Part shown: one piece after another, positions 1 through 7,881 of the stretch | Layout of the letters: each line of letters opens with the position of its first letter | Position numbering within the stretch: position 1 is the stretch's first letter | NCBI GenBank assembly: GCA_003217735.2 | Contig: CP031586.1 | Location: 1-64,000 of the forward strand | Origin: Marinibacterium anthonyi | Lineage (GTDB): Bacteria > Pseudomonadota > Alphaproteobacteria > Rhodobacterales > Rhodobacteraceae | Direction of reading: 5' to 3' | DNA length: 64,000 nt | Notes under the pieces: generated by a model | What the model was told of the DNA's origin: nothing | Database searches by the model: none | Seen by the model: only the letters and a program-made list of their open reading frames with translations | Program-made: the position numbers and the translations under genes

Positions 1-1254
1 GTGACCCAGTTCCGTCAGATCACCGAACGCGAAAGCCTTCGCAAACATGTGGCCGCCATTCACGTTGGCGGCAAGCTGAGCCTGCTGCAGCGCAAGCTCA
101 GCAATTGCCTGCTGCTGCATGCCTATGACGATCTGCTGACGCGCCCGTCGCACCGGATCGATGCCGAGACGCTGTGCGCGCTGTCGGGCTATGCGTCACG
201 CGACCGCGACACGCTGAAGGCCGCGCTGCGCGCCCTGGCCGAGACGACCGCCGAATGGAACATGCTGGGGGATAATGGCGAAGAGGAATGGGGCATTTCC
301 TCGTTGCTGTCCTATGCCAAGCTGTCCGGCGGGGTTTGCGAATACGCCTATTCCGCGCCGTTGGCCGCCAAGCTGTACGATCCGGCCGTGTTTTCGATGA
401 TCAACATGCGCATCCAGCGCAACTTCACCTCGGGCCACGCCCTGGCGCTTTACGAAAACTGTTTCCGCTTCGTGCGCACCGGGTCGACCGGCTGGTGGGA
501 ACTGGACGTGTTCCGCCGGCTGATGGGTGTGCACGACATGGCCTATTACGACGATTTCTCGAAGCTGAACGCCAAGATCATCAAGCCATCGGTGAAGGAG
601 GTGAACGCCGTCTCCGACATCACGCTGGTGGCCGAGGTCCGCCGCGAAAGCAGGAAGGCGAAGTACATCCGGTTCCTGATCACCCGCAACGGGCAGGAGA
701 CGCTGTTCGATCTGGGCGACGACGACGCGGTGCGCAAGTCCGCGGCCTATAACCGGCTGGTTGAAAACGGAATCTCGGGCCGGCTGGCGCAGCGGTGGAT
801 CGCCGAACACGGCGAGGATTACGTCGGCGAGAAGCTGGATTTCGTCGAGTCCGAACGTCGGCAGGGCAGGGTGCGCAAGACCCCGGCGGGCTATCTGGCG
901 GCCGCGATCAAGGGCGATTTCAAACCGGCCGACGCCCCCGCGCTGGCCGCGGTTCCCGCGCCCGAACCTGCGGGTCCGACCGAAGAACAACTGGCCGAAC
1001 AGGCGCGCGACGAAGAGCGCGCGCGCGATGCCGACTGGCGCAAGGCCTGCCTGGACGTGATCGAGGCGCAGTTGGAAAAACGATCGCCGGCAAGCCGCAA
1101 GGCGATGAAGGATCGGTTCGAACGGATGCTGGACGACGAATTCGAACGCGGACAGTTCCGCCGGTATGGCTGGCAGGCGCGGGGGGTCTTTCCCAAGATC
1201 CGCGAATTCTGGGCCGACCTGGTGCCGGAAGGTCTGCCGTCACGCGACGGGTAG
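1..1254 (+). CDS. Plasmid replication initiator protein, Rep_3 superfamily
   Basis: This 417-residue protein looks like a plasmid initiator of the Rep_3 (two winged-helix) superfamily, which binds repeats at the plasmid origin and opens the DNA for replication. The N-terminal half (about residues 20-230) has the layout of the family: a hydrophobic helix LLQRKLSNCLLLHAY, a segment YASRDRDTLKAALRAL and a positively charged WH2-like stretch ending near RKAKYIRFLITRNG. The C-terminal part (about 300-345) is an Ala/Pro/Glu-rich linker followed by a basic helical tail. It starts with GTG at base 1, so any upstream origin or iterons fall outside the window. Its presence is the main reason to read the window as a plasmid. 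Family assignment is from pattern memory, not a search. Confidence 0.85.
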   Translation: MTQFRQITERESLRKHVAAIHVGGKLSLLQRKLSNCLLLHAYDDLLTRPSHRIDAETLCALSGYASRDRDTLKAALRALAETTAEWNMLGDNGEEEWGISSLLSYAKLSGGVCEYAYSAPLAAKLYDPAVFSMINMRIQRNFTSGHALALYENCFRFVRTGSTGWWELDVFRRLMGVHDMAYYDDFSKLNAKIIKPSVKEVNAVSDITLVAEVRRESRKAKYIRFLITRNGQETLFDLGDDDAVRKSAAYNRLVENGISGRLAQRWIAEHGEDYVGEKLDFVESERRQGRVRKTPAGYLAAAIKGDFKPADAPALAAVPAPEPAGPTEEQLAEQARDEERARDADWRKACLDVIEAQLEKRSPASRKAMKDRFERMLDDEFERGQFRRYGWQARGVFPKIREFWADLVPEGLPSRDG

Positions 1255-1255
1255 G

Positions 1256-1277
1256 GGCGTCTCGCACGCGAGACGCC
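1256..1277 (+). terminator. Stem-loop just after the replication initiator gene
   Basis: Perfect 9-bp arms GGCGTCTCG / CGAGACGCC with a CACG loop start 2 bases after the initiator stop codon. There is no T-run, so it may be a processing or attenuation hairpin rather than a full intrinsic terminator. Confidence 0.5.
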
Positions 1278-1391
1278 GACACCCGGCGGCGCAGGACGGA
1301 TCCGGGGCGCGATCGGCGGGATTTGCGGTGGATAAGCGGGCGTGCGTCGGAGGTTCTTCACATTCGCGGGGCGCTTCCGTACATCGCGGCC

Positions 1392-2114
1392 ATGGCCAAT
1401 ACATCATTCACCTTACACGTCAGGGAAGACGGCAGCGCCCGTCTTTCGCAAAGCTTCAGCCCGGATGGGCGGCGCGGTCTTTCACGGCTGTCCTGCGGGA
1501 TCTCGGCGCCTGATCTGGTGCGGCTGGTGCTGTTTTGCGAAGCCGTCGATCTGCGCGCCACGCTGGGGGCGCCGGGCGCGGCCGAGATCGAACTGGACGG
1601 GCTGTGGCTGTCCGTCCGGGCCAATTTGCGGGACGTCGATATCGTCCGGATCCAGGGTCTGACCCGGCAGGACGCGACCGCCGATTGGCCCGAGGTCCGC
1701 GCCGAGATCGCCGGTGCGCTGGATATCTGCCAGGCGCGGGCGGAAGACAGTCGCCACGGTGCGGTTCTGAAGGACATGATCTGGGACTGCCCCGTGCCGG
1801 ATGTCCTGTCCGACCGGCTGCCCGGGGATCTGTCGGAAGTGGTGTTTCACCGTCTGCGGGAAATGGCGCTGTTGCTGCTTGCGGACGAGGCGGCGGCAAA
1901 GGGGTCGGTGCTGGGCCGCAAGTTGCGCGGCAAGAAGACGCGGGAGGCGGCCGAGCGGGATGTCCGGGCGCTGTTGGACGGACTTGTCGCGGAATTTGTC
2001 CTGACGGGGGAGGGGGCGCCTGACGATGACGCCCACCATGACGCCCACCATGACGCCCGCCATGACTCCGGCCATGACGCCGATTCCGGGCCGACCGGAA
2101 CGGCGACCGGCTAG
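1392..2114 (+). CDS. Hypothetical protein with His/Asp-repeat C-terminus
   Basis: I do not recognise this 240-residue protein. The ATG at 1392 (MANTSFTLHV...) is chosen because the residues before it are compositionally a shadow of the rep frame, while the sequence after it is balanced and protein-like, with alternating hydrophobic strands (about 40-90) and helical segments (about 130-210, for example LSEVVFHRLREMALLLLADE). No signal peptide or membrane span is visible. The last 20 residues are a degenerate DAHH repeat, rich in His and Asp, encoded by a 12-bp tandem repeat. The gene follows the replication initiator by 137 bp on the same strand and overlaps the end of the convergent M20 gene by 4 bp. 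Function unknown; a plasmid-maintenance or metal-binding role is only a guess. Confidence 0.6.
   Translation: MANTSFTLHVREDGSARLSQSFSPDGRRGLSRLSCGISAPDLVRLVLFCEAVDLRATLGAPGAAEIELDGLWLSVRANLRDVDIVRIQGLTRQDATADWPEVRAEIAGALDICQARAEDSRHGAVLKDMIWDCPVPDVLSDRLPGDLSEVVFHRLREMALLLLADEAAAKGSVLGRKLRGKKTREAAERDVRALLDGLVAEFVLTGEGAPDDDAHHDAHHDARHDSGHDADSGPTGTATG
2026..2085 (+). repeat. 12-bp tandem repeat, about five degenerate units
   Basis: Units ATGACGCCCACC (twice exact), ATGACGCCCGCC, ATGACTCCGGCC and ATGACGCCGATT run head to tail. In the reading frame of the hypothetical protein they encode D-A-H-H type repeats. Length variation between strains is likely. Confidence 0.85.
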
Positions 2115-3229
2115 GCCGGGAGCCCCTGCCGGATCAGCGCGCGCATCAGCGGGACGGCGTCGTGCAGGGCGTCGATATGCACCCATTCGTTCGTCGCATG
2201 CGGTTGCCCGGGATCGCCGGGGCCGAAGATGATGGTCGCCGGATTGCCAAGCGCCGGAGTCAGCAGGGCGGCGTCGGTGAAGTAGTTGACACTGGCGGGC
2301 GGCGCGGCCCGCCCGGTCCTGTCCTTCAGCATGGCCGCCGTGGCCCGGACCCAGGGATCGTCCGGATCGGTCCAGATCGACGGCAGGTCGATCAGCGGGG
2401 ACACGGTGGCATCGGGTCCGGCCAGGTCCGCCACGCGGCGGGTCAGGTCGGCATGGTCGGTGCCGGGCAGGGTGCGCAGGTCAAGCGTGACCTCGCACAG
2501 GTCGGGGACGGAGTTGGTGTTGATGCCGCCGTGAATCGTGCCGATGTTCAGCGTCGGGTGCCCCATGACCGGATGCGTCGGCCCCAATGGCATGTCGCGG
2601 ATCCGGGTCAGCGCATCGACGGCCAGCCCGATGGCGTTGCGGCCGGCCTCGGGCATGGCGCCATGGGCCGTCACGCCGTGGAAGGCCAGTTTCAGCCACA
2701 GCACGCCCTTGTGCCCGTGCACGATGGCGTTGCCGGTCGATTCCGGCACCACCAGCGCGCCGATGTGCGGCAGGCCGGCGGCCTGAACCAGCAGGCGCGC
2801 GCCGTCGCAGCCGGTTTCCTCGCCACAGGTCAGGATCACGGCGATGCCGCCGGGCGGCGTGTGCGGATCGCAGCAGGCCACCAGGACCGCCGCGACCGCC
2901 GCCTTCATGTCGGAACTGCCGCGTCCGTACAGGCGCCCGTCCTCGACATGTCCCGACAGCGGCGGGTGGCGCCAGGGGGCGGCGCCGAAGGGCACGGTGT
3001 CAAGATGGGCGCTGAACCCCAGGGCCGGGCCGGTCCCGGTGCCGCGCGTGGCGACCAGGTTGGCGCGCAGCGGCGCGCCGTCGACCGGCGTGAGCCGGCA
3101 GTCGAACCCGGCCTGGGTGAGGATCCCGGCGCACAGGTCCAGCGCCGCGCGTTCGTTGCCCGGCGGGTTGACCGTGTCCAGCGCGATCAGCTTGCGCGCC
3201 AGGTCGACGACATCGGGGCGGGCGGTCAT
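2111..3229 (-). CDS. M20-family deacylase/amidohydrolase (ArgE/DapE-like)
   Basis: A 372-residue zinc-dependent amidohydrolase of peptidase family M20, cytosolic (no signal peptide). All expected residues are present: HLDT (H75, D77), the bridging Asp in GRGSSDMK (D107), the catalytic Glu pair in CGEETG (E137/E138), the ligand in PEST (E163), the dimerisation-domain His in TAHG (H189) and the late ligand in PHATNE (about H346). Family members hydrolyse N-acyl or N-formyl groups from amino acids and heterocycles. It overlaps the upstream nitrilase-family gene by 4 bp (same operon), so the pair would perform two successive amide or nitrile hydrolyses. Substrate not determinable; N-acyl amino acid, carbamoyl or formyl-pyrimidine substrates are all possible. 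Confidence 0.85.
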   Translation of the reverse strand: MTARPDVVDLARKLIALDTVNPPGNERAALDLCAGILTQAGFDCRLTPVDGAPLRANLVATRGTGTGPALGFSAHLDTVPFGAAPWRHPPLSGHVEDGRLYGRGSSDMKAAVAAVLVACCDPHTPPGGIAVILTCGEETGCDGARLLVQAAGLPHIGALVVPESTGNAIVHGHKGVLWLKLAFHGVTAHGAMPEAGRNAIGLAVDALTRIRDMPLGPTHPVMGHPTLNIGTIHGGINTNSVPDLCEVTLDLRTLPGTDHADLTRRVADLAGPDATVSPLIDLPSIWTDPDDPWVRATAAMLKDRTGRAAPPASVNYFTDAALLTPALGNPATIIFGPGDPGQPHATNEWVHIDALHDAVPLMRALIRQGLPA

Positions 3230-4098
3230 ACGAAACCGCGGGGCAGGCCGCTGCCCAGCATCGTGTCGTACAGGTCGGTCCGGCGGTCGCGCAGGGGCTG
3301 GTTGAAGTCGTTCCAGTTCCGCTTGCGCCGGGCGTCGGCCAGGTTGACGGTGGCGATCAGCGTTTCCTCGTCACTGGCGCTGGCGGGGCCGGCGACGGGC
3401 CAACCGGTCTGGGACACGATCAGGGACTGGCCGATGAAGGGCTGGCCGCGTTCGGTGCCGACCCGGTCGGCGGCGGCGACGAACAGCGAATTGGAATGGG
3501 CCGCGCCCATGACGATGATGTTGGCCATCGCCTCGCGCGTCGGGTCCTGCCCGGGGATCGGCACCCAGTTGGTGGGCACGCAGATCAGTTCGGCCCCCTG
3601 CATGGCCTGAAGGCGCCAGACCTCGGGGAACCAGCAATCGTAACAGATGTGGCAGGAGATCCGGCCCAACGGCGTGTCGAAGATCGGGATGCCCAGGTCG
3701 CCGGGCGTGAAATACAGCGCCTCGTCCCCCCACAGGTGCAGCTTGCGGTAGGTGCCAAGATAGCCCGAGGGGCCGATGATCACGGCGGAATTGTACAGCC
3801 GGTCGCCATCGGATTCGGTGATGCCGGCGACGATATGCAGGCCCAGTCGGGCGGCGATGTCGATCCAGGCCCGGCTGGAGGGGCCGGAGGGCACCGGTTC
3901 GGCCAGCGACGCGGCTTCGGCCCGGCTGGCGAACATGTAGCCGGTGTTGCAAAGTTCGGGCAGCACGATGACCTGTGCGCCTTTCGCGGCGGCGTCCTCG
4001 ATCAGGGCAAGCGACCTGGCGACATTGGCCGCGGTCTCGCCAAAGGCGGGTTCCATCTGGAGGACGGCGAGGGTGACGGCGGCTTCGGGCTTCGTCAT
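3226..4098 (-). CDS. Carbon-nitrogen hydrolase (nitrilase superfamily amidase)
   Basis: A 290-residue nitrilase-superfamily enzyme that hydrolyses amides, ureido groups or nitriles through a thioester intermediate. The Glu-Lys-Cys triad is intact: E48 in LPELCNTGY, K119 in YRKLHLWGDE and C152 in ICYDCWFPEV. The ATG at 4098 is chosen because AGGAAG lies about 7 bases upstream; the frame is open to 4158 but without a ribosome site. It is the first gene of a two-gene operon with the M20 deacylase and is divergent from the ABC importer starting at 4478. It may release or process the importer's amide-containing substrate. Closest family resemblance is to the N-carbamoylputrescine-amidase-like branch rather than true aliphatic nitrilases, judged by length and motif spacing only. 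Confidence 0.85.
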   Translation of the reverse strand: MTKPEAAVTLAVLQMEPAFGETAANVARSLALIEDAAAKGAQVIVLPELCNTGYMFASRAEAASLAEPVPSGPSSRAWIDIAARLGLHIVAGITESDGDRLYNSAVIIGPSGYLGTYRKLHLWGDEALYFTPGDLGIPIFDTPLGRISCHICYDCWFPEVWRLQAMQGAELICVPTNWVPIPGQDPTREAMANIIVMGAAHSNSLFVAAADRVGTERGQPFIGQSLIVSQTGWPVAGPASASDEETLIATVNLADARRKRNWNDFNQPLRDRRTDLYDTMLGSGLPRGFV

Positions 4099-4319
4099 GC
4101 GGGATCTTCCTGTTTCGACATGGGACGGGCGGTCATCGGCGGCGCGCGACCTGCGCATTGATCGGACGCGGGCGGGTCCGCGACCAGCGAGAACGTCTTG
4201 CCATGGGGTCCGGTGCGGGCCCCGGGACGGCGGGCCGCCCGTTTGGCGCCACGTTTGCCCAAATTTTGGTCATGTCCTGTCCTGTTGTCTGGGCCCATGG
4301 CGACGGTGATGGCCCTGAA

Positions 4320-4333
4320 ATGAAACGGTTCAT
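4320..4333 (+). promoter_or_regulatory. LacI-type operator, copy 1
   Basis: ATGAAACGGTTCAT, an imperfect palindrome of the LacI/Cra class (compare TGAAACGTTTCA). An identical copy lies 87 bp downstream. It sits in the 379-bp divergent region (4099-4477), which otherwise holds only AT-rich promoter-like DNA and no gene. The LacI-family gene at 7882 is the obvious candidate binder. Confidence 0.6.
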
Positions 4334-4392
4334 ATACGCAATATGGTCGATAGTAACGGTAAATGACGATTTGAGAAGTGTAAAATTGGTGA

Positions 4393-4420
4393 TTGACTTG
4401 CGCAATATGAAACGGTTCAT
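4393..4420 (+). promoter_or_regulatory. Probable promoter overlapped by LacI-type operator, copy 2
   Basis: TTGACT (4393-4398) is a good -35 element, and the second identical ATGAAACGGTTCAT (4407-4420) occupies the spacer and -10 region, 57 bp before the ABC binding-protein start. Binding there would block RNA polymerase, and two sites 87 bp apart allow looping. The -10 hexamer itself is weak. Confidence 0.5.
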
Positions 4421-4477
4421 CATGCCGCCGAGGGCAGGATTCCTTCTGCCCGCACGCATAACAGGGAACATGTCTTG

Positions 4478-5470
4478 ATGCCTAACCGCCGCTCCTTGCT
4501 GGCCTCTGCCGCCGCCGCCGTCCTTGTGTCAGGCGCTGCCTTCGCCCCTGCCGCCCATGCGCAGGATCTGACAAAGCTGACCTTCATCCAGGAATGGCCC
4601 GTGCCCGACGGGTTCTGGATTCCGTGGATCGTCGGGGCCGACCAGGGCTTTTATGCCGAGGAAGGCATCGAGCTGGATATCGTCACCCCGCCGACGGTCG
4701 CCGACACGATGAAGTTCCTGGGCACCGGCCGGGCCGAGGTCGCGTTCACCACGTCGATGGACATCATCTTTGCCAAGGCCGAAGAGGCGCCCGTGATCGC
4801 CATCGGCCGCTATGGGCTGGGCAACAACTGGGGCATCCTGTCGGCCACGGGCGCACCGCTTGAGGTCGCGGACCTCAAGGGCAAGACCATCGGGATCTAC
4901 AATGACGCCTGGACGCTGGCGCAGCTGGGCATGGTGCTGTCCGATGCCGGGCTGGGCATGGATGACATCACTACCGTCGCCGCGTCCGACGACACCGTGC
5001 CGCTGCTGCTGCAGAAGCGCGTGGATGCGATCACCGGCATCACCAATGCCGAGGGCACCGAGATCGTGACCACCACCGGCGAGGCGGGGGAATTCATGCC
5101 CGCGATCGACCACGGCGCGCCCAACACGCCGATCTTTGCGCTGGCGGCCAACACCGACTGGCTGGCCGACAACCCGGAGATGGCCAAGGCCTTCATGCGC
5201 GCGACGAACAAGTCGATCGCCTATGCCGTGTCGCACCCCGACGAAGCCATCGCAGCCTTTGGCGAACGCTATGGCAACGCCTACGACCCGGCATTCATCA
5301 AGCAGCAATGGCTGGACACGATCCCGCTGTTCGGCGAGGTGGGCAGCGCGACGATGGAAACGCAGCTGTCGGATTGGGAAACGCTGGTGTCCGCGCTGGA
5401 CAAGTACGACGTGCTGGACGGGCTGCTGCCGGCGTCGGAGTATTTCACCAACGACTACCTGCCGGAGTGA
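4478..5470 (+). CDS. ABC transporter substrate-binding protein, NMT1/THI5-like (NitT/TauT type)
   Basis: A 330-residue periplasmic binding protein for an ABC importer. Residues 1-28 form a signal peptide with an RRSLLAS start (Tat-like or Sec) and a cleavage site after AAHA. The mature part has the two-lobed NMT1/THI5 pattern: GADQGFYAEEGIELDIV near residue 50, a lobe around GTGRAEVAFTTSMD, and DLKGKTIGIYNDAW near 140. Relatives bind sulfonates, nitrate, riboflavin or formyl-aminopyrimidines. ATG 4478 is preferred over TTG 4475 because AGGGAA lies about 10 bases before it. It opens an operon with an M24 protein, ATPase, permease and LacI regulator. The neighbouring amidohydrolases hint at an amide-bearing or heterocyclic substrate. 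Confidence 0.85.
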   Translation: MPNRRSLLASAAAAVLVSGAAFAPAAHAQDLTKLTFIQEWPVPDGFWIPWIVGADQGFYAEEGIELDIVTPPTVADTMKFLGTGRAEVAFTTSMDIIFAKAEEAPVIAIGRYGLGNNWGILSATGAPLEVADLKGKTIGIYNDAWTLAQLGMVLSDAGLGMDDITTVAASDDTVPLLLQKRVDAITGITNAEGTEIVTTTGEAGEFMPAIDHGAPNTPIFALAANTDWLADNPEMAKAFMRATNKSIAYAVSHPDEAIAAFGERYGNAYDPAFIKQQWLDTIPLFGEVGSATMETQLSDWETLVSALDKYDVLDGLLPASEYFTNDYLPE

Positions 5471-5473
5471 GCC

Positions 5474-6187
5474 TTGCCGCTGCTTGAAAATGGCAGGATC
5501 GTCCCGCCCTGGACCTATCGTCCGGGGCCGGATGTATCCATCGACCCGCCCGCGGGCCTGGTCCGCGCGCAGGAGCTGGCGCGCGGGGCCGCCGCCGCCG
5601 GTTGTGCCGCGGCCCGGCCGGGCGTGAGCGAGGCCCAGATCGACCTGGCCGTCAGCCGGTGGCTGGCGGGGCAGGGGGTCGGCGATGTCTGGACGATCAC
5701 CAACGTGGGGGTCGGGGCGAACGCGCATACCTGTTTCCCCACCCAGGGGCCCGGCGAACAGGTCATGGGTGACAACGACCTGGCGATGATCGACGTGCAC
5801 CCGGTGACGCCGGACGGCTTCTGGGGCGATTGCACCCGCTGCGCGATCACCGGCGACAATCCGGCGGCGACGGCGGGGTTGGCGGATCTGACGGCGCTGT
5901 ATCACGAGGTGATGGCCGGGGCGCGGTCCGGGATGCCGGCGCAGGACCTGTTCGGCGCGATGCACGACCGGATGCGGGCCGAAGGGTTCACCCTGCTGGA
6001 TACGCTGGCCAACATCGGCCATTCGCTGACCCCGGGGGCGGCGTATCTGCACGCCTTCATCGATGCGACGAACGACACGCCGATGTGGGGCGCCTGGGCG
6101 GTGGAACCCTTTGCCGAACGCGACGGCGCCGCCGTGAAGGTCGAGGACCTGTACTGGTTCGGCCGCGACGGTTGCATCCGCGTCTGA
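5474..6187 (+). CDS. M24-fold metallohydrolase (aminopeptidase P/creatinase-like)
   Basis: A 237-residue pita-bread-fold enzyme without the N-terminal creatinase domain. The full five-residue dinuclear metal set of the M24 family is visible: D107 (MIDVHP), D119 (GDCTR), H183 (NIGHSL), E211 (VEPFAE) and E224 (VEDLYW). It is therefore probably an active metallohydrolase, cytosolic. The start is TTG at 5474, supported by GGAG 6 bases upstream and only 3 bp after the binding-protein stop, so it is translationally coupled. An M24 gene between the binding protein and ATPase of an importer is unusual and suggests the imported compound is an X-Pro-like, creatine-like or other C-N-bonded molecule cleaved on entry. 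Confidence 0.85.
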   Translation: MPLLENGRIVPPWTYRPGPDVSIDPPAGLVRAQELARGAAAAGCAAARPGVSEAQIDLAVSRWLAGQGVGDVWTITNVGVGANAHTCFPTQGPGEQVMGDNDLAMIDVHPVTPDGFWGDCTRCAITGDNPAATAGLADLTALYHEVMAGARSGMPAQDLFGAMHDRMRAEGFTLLDTLANIGHSLTPGAAYLHAFIDATNDTPMWGAWAVEPFAERDGAAVKVEDLYWFGRDGCIRV

Positions 6188-6192
6188 GGGAT

Positions 6193-6216
6193 GGCCCATC
6201 CGTCACCGGGTGGGCC
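6193..6216 (+). terminator. Intercistronic stem-loop with short T-run
   Basis: Arms GGCCCATCC / GGGTGGGCC (one wobble) with loop GTCACC are followed by CTTTT. It separates the binding-protein/M24 pair from the ATPase gene. It probably acts as a partial terminator or RNA stabiliser, raising expression of the first two genes. Confidence 0.65.
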
Positions 6217-6266
6217 CTTTTCGCGCCGGTCGGCCGCCGGTGCGCGCAAGATCAAGGAACAGGAAC

Positions 6267-7046
6267 ATGTCTGACACCAGCCCGCCGAAACTTCGGCTTG
6301 CGCAGGTCTCTCGGCGCTTCGATGCCAACCTGGCGTTGTCGCCCACCGACCTGGACATCGCCGAGGGCGAATTCATCTGTGTCGTCGGCCCGTCGGGCTG
6401 CGGCAAGTCGACGATGTTCAACATCGTCGCCGGCGTGCTGAACCCCAGCGGCGGCAAGGTCGAACTGGACGGCCGCGACATCACGGGGCAGGCCGGGCAG
6501 GTGGGGTACATGCTGCAGAAGGACCTGTTGCTGCCCTGGCGCACGGTGCTGGACAACATCTGCCTGGGCGCGATCCTGCATGGCCGGGTCAGCCGGACGC
6601 AGCGGGCCGAAGGCGTGGCGCTGGCCGAACGCTATGGGCTGGGGGAGTTCATCAACCATTATCCGTCCGCCCTGTCGGGCGGGATGCGCCAGCGCGTGGC
6701 GCTGATGCGCACGCTGGCGATGCAGCGCGACGTGCTGCTGCTGGACGAACCGTTCGGCGCGCTGGACAGCATGACGCGGATGGCGATGCAGCAATGGCTG
6801 CTGTCGGTCTGGCAGGCGGAACGGCGCACGGTGATCTTTGTGACACACGACATCGACGAGGCGATCTTCCTGGCCGACCGCGTGGTGGTCATGTCGCCGC
6901 GCCCCGGGCGGATCCGCGACGTGCTGCCGGTGACGCTGCCGCGTCCGCGCGACCGCGAGGTGTTCACGGCGCCCGAGTTCCTGGCCCTGAAGGACCGGAT
7001 CATGCACTACATCTACGACGAAGGGGACGCGACCGATGCAGCCTGA
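6267..7046 (+). CDS. ABC transporter ATP-binding protein (SsuB/TauB type)
   Basis: The 259-residue ATPase that powers the NitT/TauT-type importer. Motifs: Walker A GPSGCGKST (residues 41-49), Q-loop in YMLQKDLLLPW, signature LSGGMRQR (136-143), Walker B VLLLDEP (156-162), D-loop GALD and switch His in THD. The LLLPWRT segment after the Q-loop is characteristic of SsuB/TauB/NrtD proteins. ATG 6267 has AGGAAC just before it; in-frame codons from 6210 lie in the stem-loop region and lack a ribosome site. It overlaps the permease gene by 11 bp. Confidence 0.9.
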   Translation: MSDTSPPKLRLAQVSRRFDANLALSPTDLDIAEGEFICVVGPSGCGKSTMFNIVAGVLNPSGGKVELDGRDITGQAGQVGYMLQKDLLLPWRTVLDNICLGAILHGRVSRTQRAEGVALAERYGLGEFINHYPSALSGGMRQRVALMRTLAMQRDVLLLDEPFGALDSMTRMAMQQWLLSVWQAERRTVIFVTHDIDEAIFLADRVVVMSPRPGRIRDVLPVTLPRPRDREVFTAPEFLALKDRIMHYIYDEGDATDAA

Positions 7047-7842
7047 AAAACAGCCGCTCTGGCGGGTGATCCTGTTCCCCATCATCGCGCTGCTGCTGGT
7101 GATCGGCCTCTGGTGGGGGGCGGTCGCCTGGTACGACATTCCGCGCTACGTGATGCCGTCCCCGGGCGATGTCTGGACCCATATCAAGGGCGATCATGCC
7201 CGGCTGTGGGACGGGTTCGTGGTGACGTTCAAGGAATTCATCGTGGGCTTCGTGCTGGGCGCGGTTTCCGGGTTCGTGATGGCGGTGATCATGGACAGTT
7301 CGAAGACGGTGCGCGGCGTGCTGTATCCGATCCTGATCGTCAGCCAGGCGGTGCCGATCATCGCGATTTCGGCGGCGCTGACGATCTGGCTGGGCTTCGG
7401 GCTGGCGCCGAAGCTGGTGATCGTGGCGCTGGTGGTGTTCTTTCCGGTGGTGGTCAACGTGCTGGACGGGCTGCGGTCGGTCGATGCCGACCTGTTGCGG
7501 CTGGCCCGGTCGATGGGCGGCAGCGCCTGGTCGATCTTTCGCCACGTGAAGATGCCGGCCACGCTGACGCCGCTTTTTTCGTCGTTGAAACTGTCGGCGA
7601 CGTTTTCGGTGACCGGCGCGGTGATCGCGGAATGGTCGGCCTCGACCTCGGGCGGGATCGGGGCCTACCTGATGCAGGCCAATTCGCGGCTGAACACCTC
7701 GGGCACCTTCGCGGCCATCGCCTATCTGGCGGTGCTGGGTCTGGTGGCCTTTGTGCTGGTCATCGCGGTCGAATACCTGATGACGCCGTGGCGCACGCGC
7801 CCGATGCTGCCGCGCTGGTCGCCGCGCTTCTGGCGCAAGTGA
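7036..7842 (+). CDS. ABC transporter permease (SsuC/TauC type)
   Basis: A 268-residue inner-membrane permease with about six membrane segments (first about 10-32, last about 230-250). The EAA-type coupling loop is seen around residues 150-170 (LRLARSMGGSAWSIFRHVKMP). It pairs with the ATPase whose gene overlaps it. The architecture is that of binding-protein-dependent NitT/TauT importers, which usually work as permease homodimers. The start ATG lies inside the end of the ATPase gene. Confidence 0.9.
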   Translation: MQPEKQPLWRVILFPIIALLLVIGLWWGAVAWYDIPRYVMPSPGDVWTHIKGDHARLWDGFVVTFKEFIVGFVLGAVSGFVMAVIMDSSKTVRGVLYPILIVSQAVPIIAISAALTIWLGFGLAPKLVIVALVVFFPVVVNVLDGLRSVDADLLRLARSMGGSAWSIFRHVKMPATLTPLFSSLKLSATFSVTGAVIAEWSASTSGGIGAYLMQANSRLNTSGTFAAIAYLAVLGLVAFVLVIAVEYLMTPWRTRPMLPRWSPRFWRK

Positions 7843-7881
7843 CGGGCCGGTGCTAGAGCCGGGTCATACGGAGAGCGAAGC

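Noticed and set aside
1327-1335. DnaA-box-like GGTGGATAA (TTATCCACC on the other strand) after the initiator gene
   Set aside because: A single 8/9 match without iterons or an AT-rich unwinding region; the origin is more likely upstream of base 1, outside the window.
1482-2186. Minus-strand frame of 234 codons opposite the hypothetical protein
   Set aside because: Low-complexity Arg/Pro/Gly/Gln composition and no ribosome site; the plus-strand frame has balanced protein-like sequence.
4529-6199. Long minus-strand open frame (556 codons) opposite the binding-protein and M24 genes
   Set aside because: Its product is Arg/His/Gly/Gln-rich shadow sequence with no domain, while the plus strand has complete catalytic motifs in two genes.
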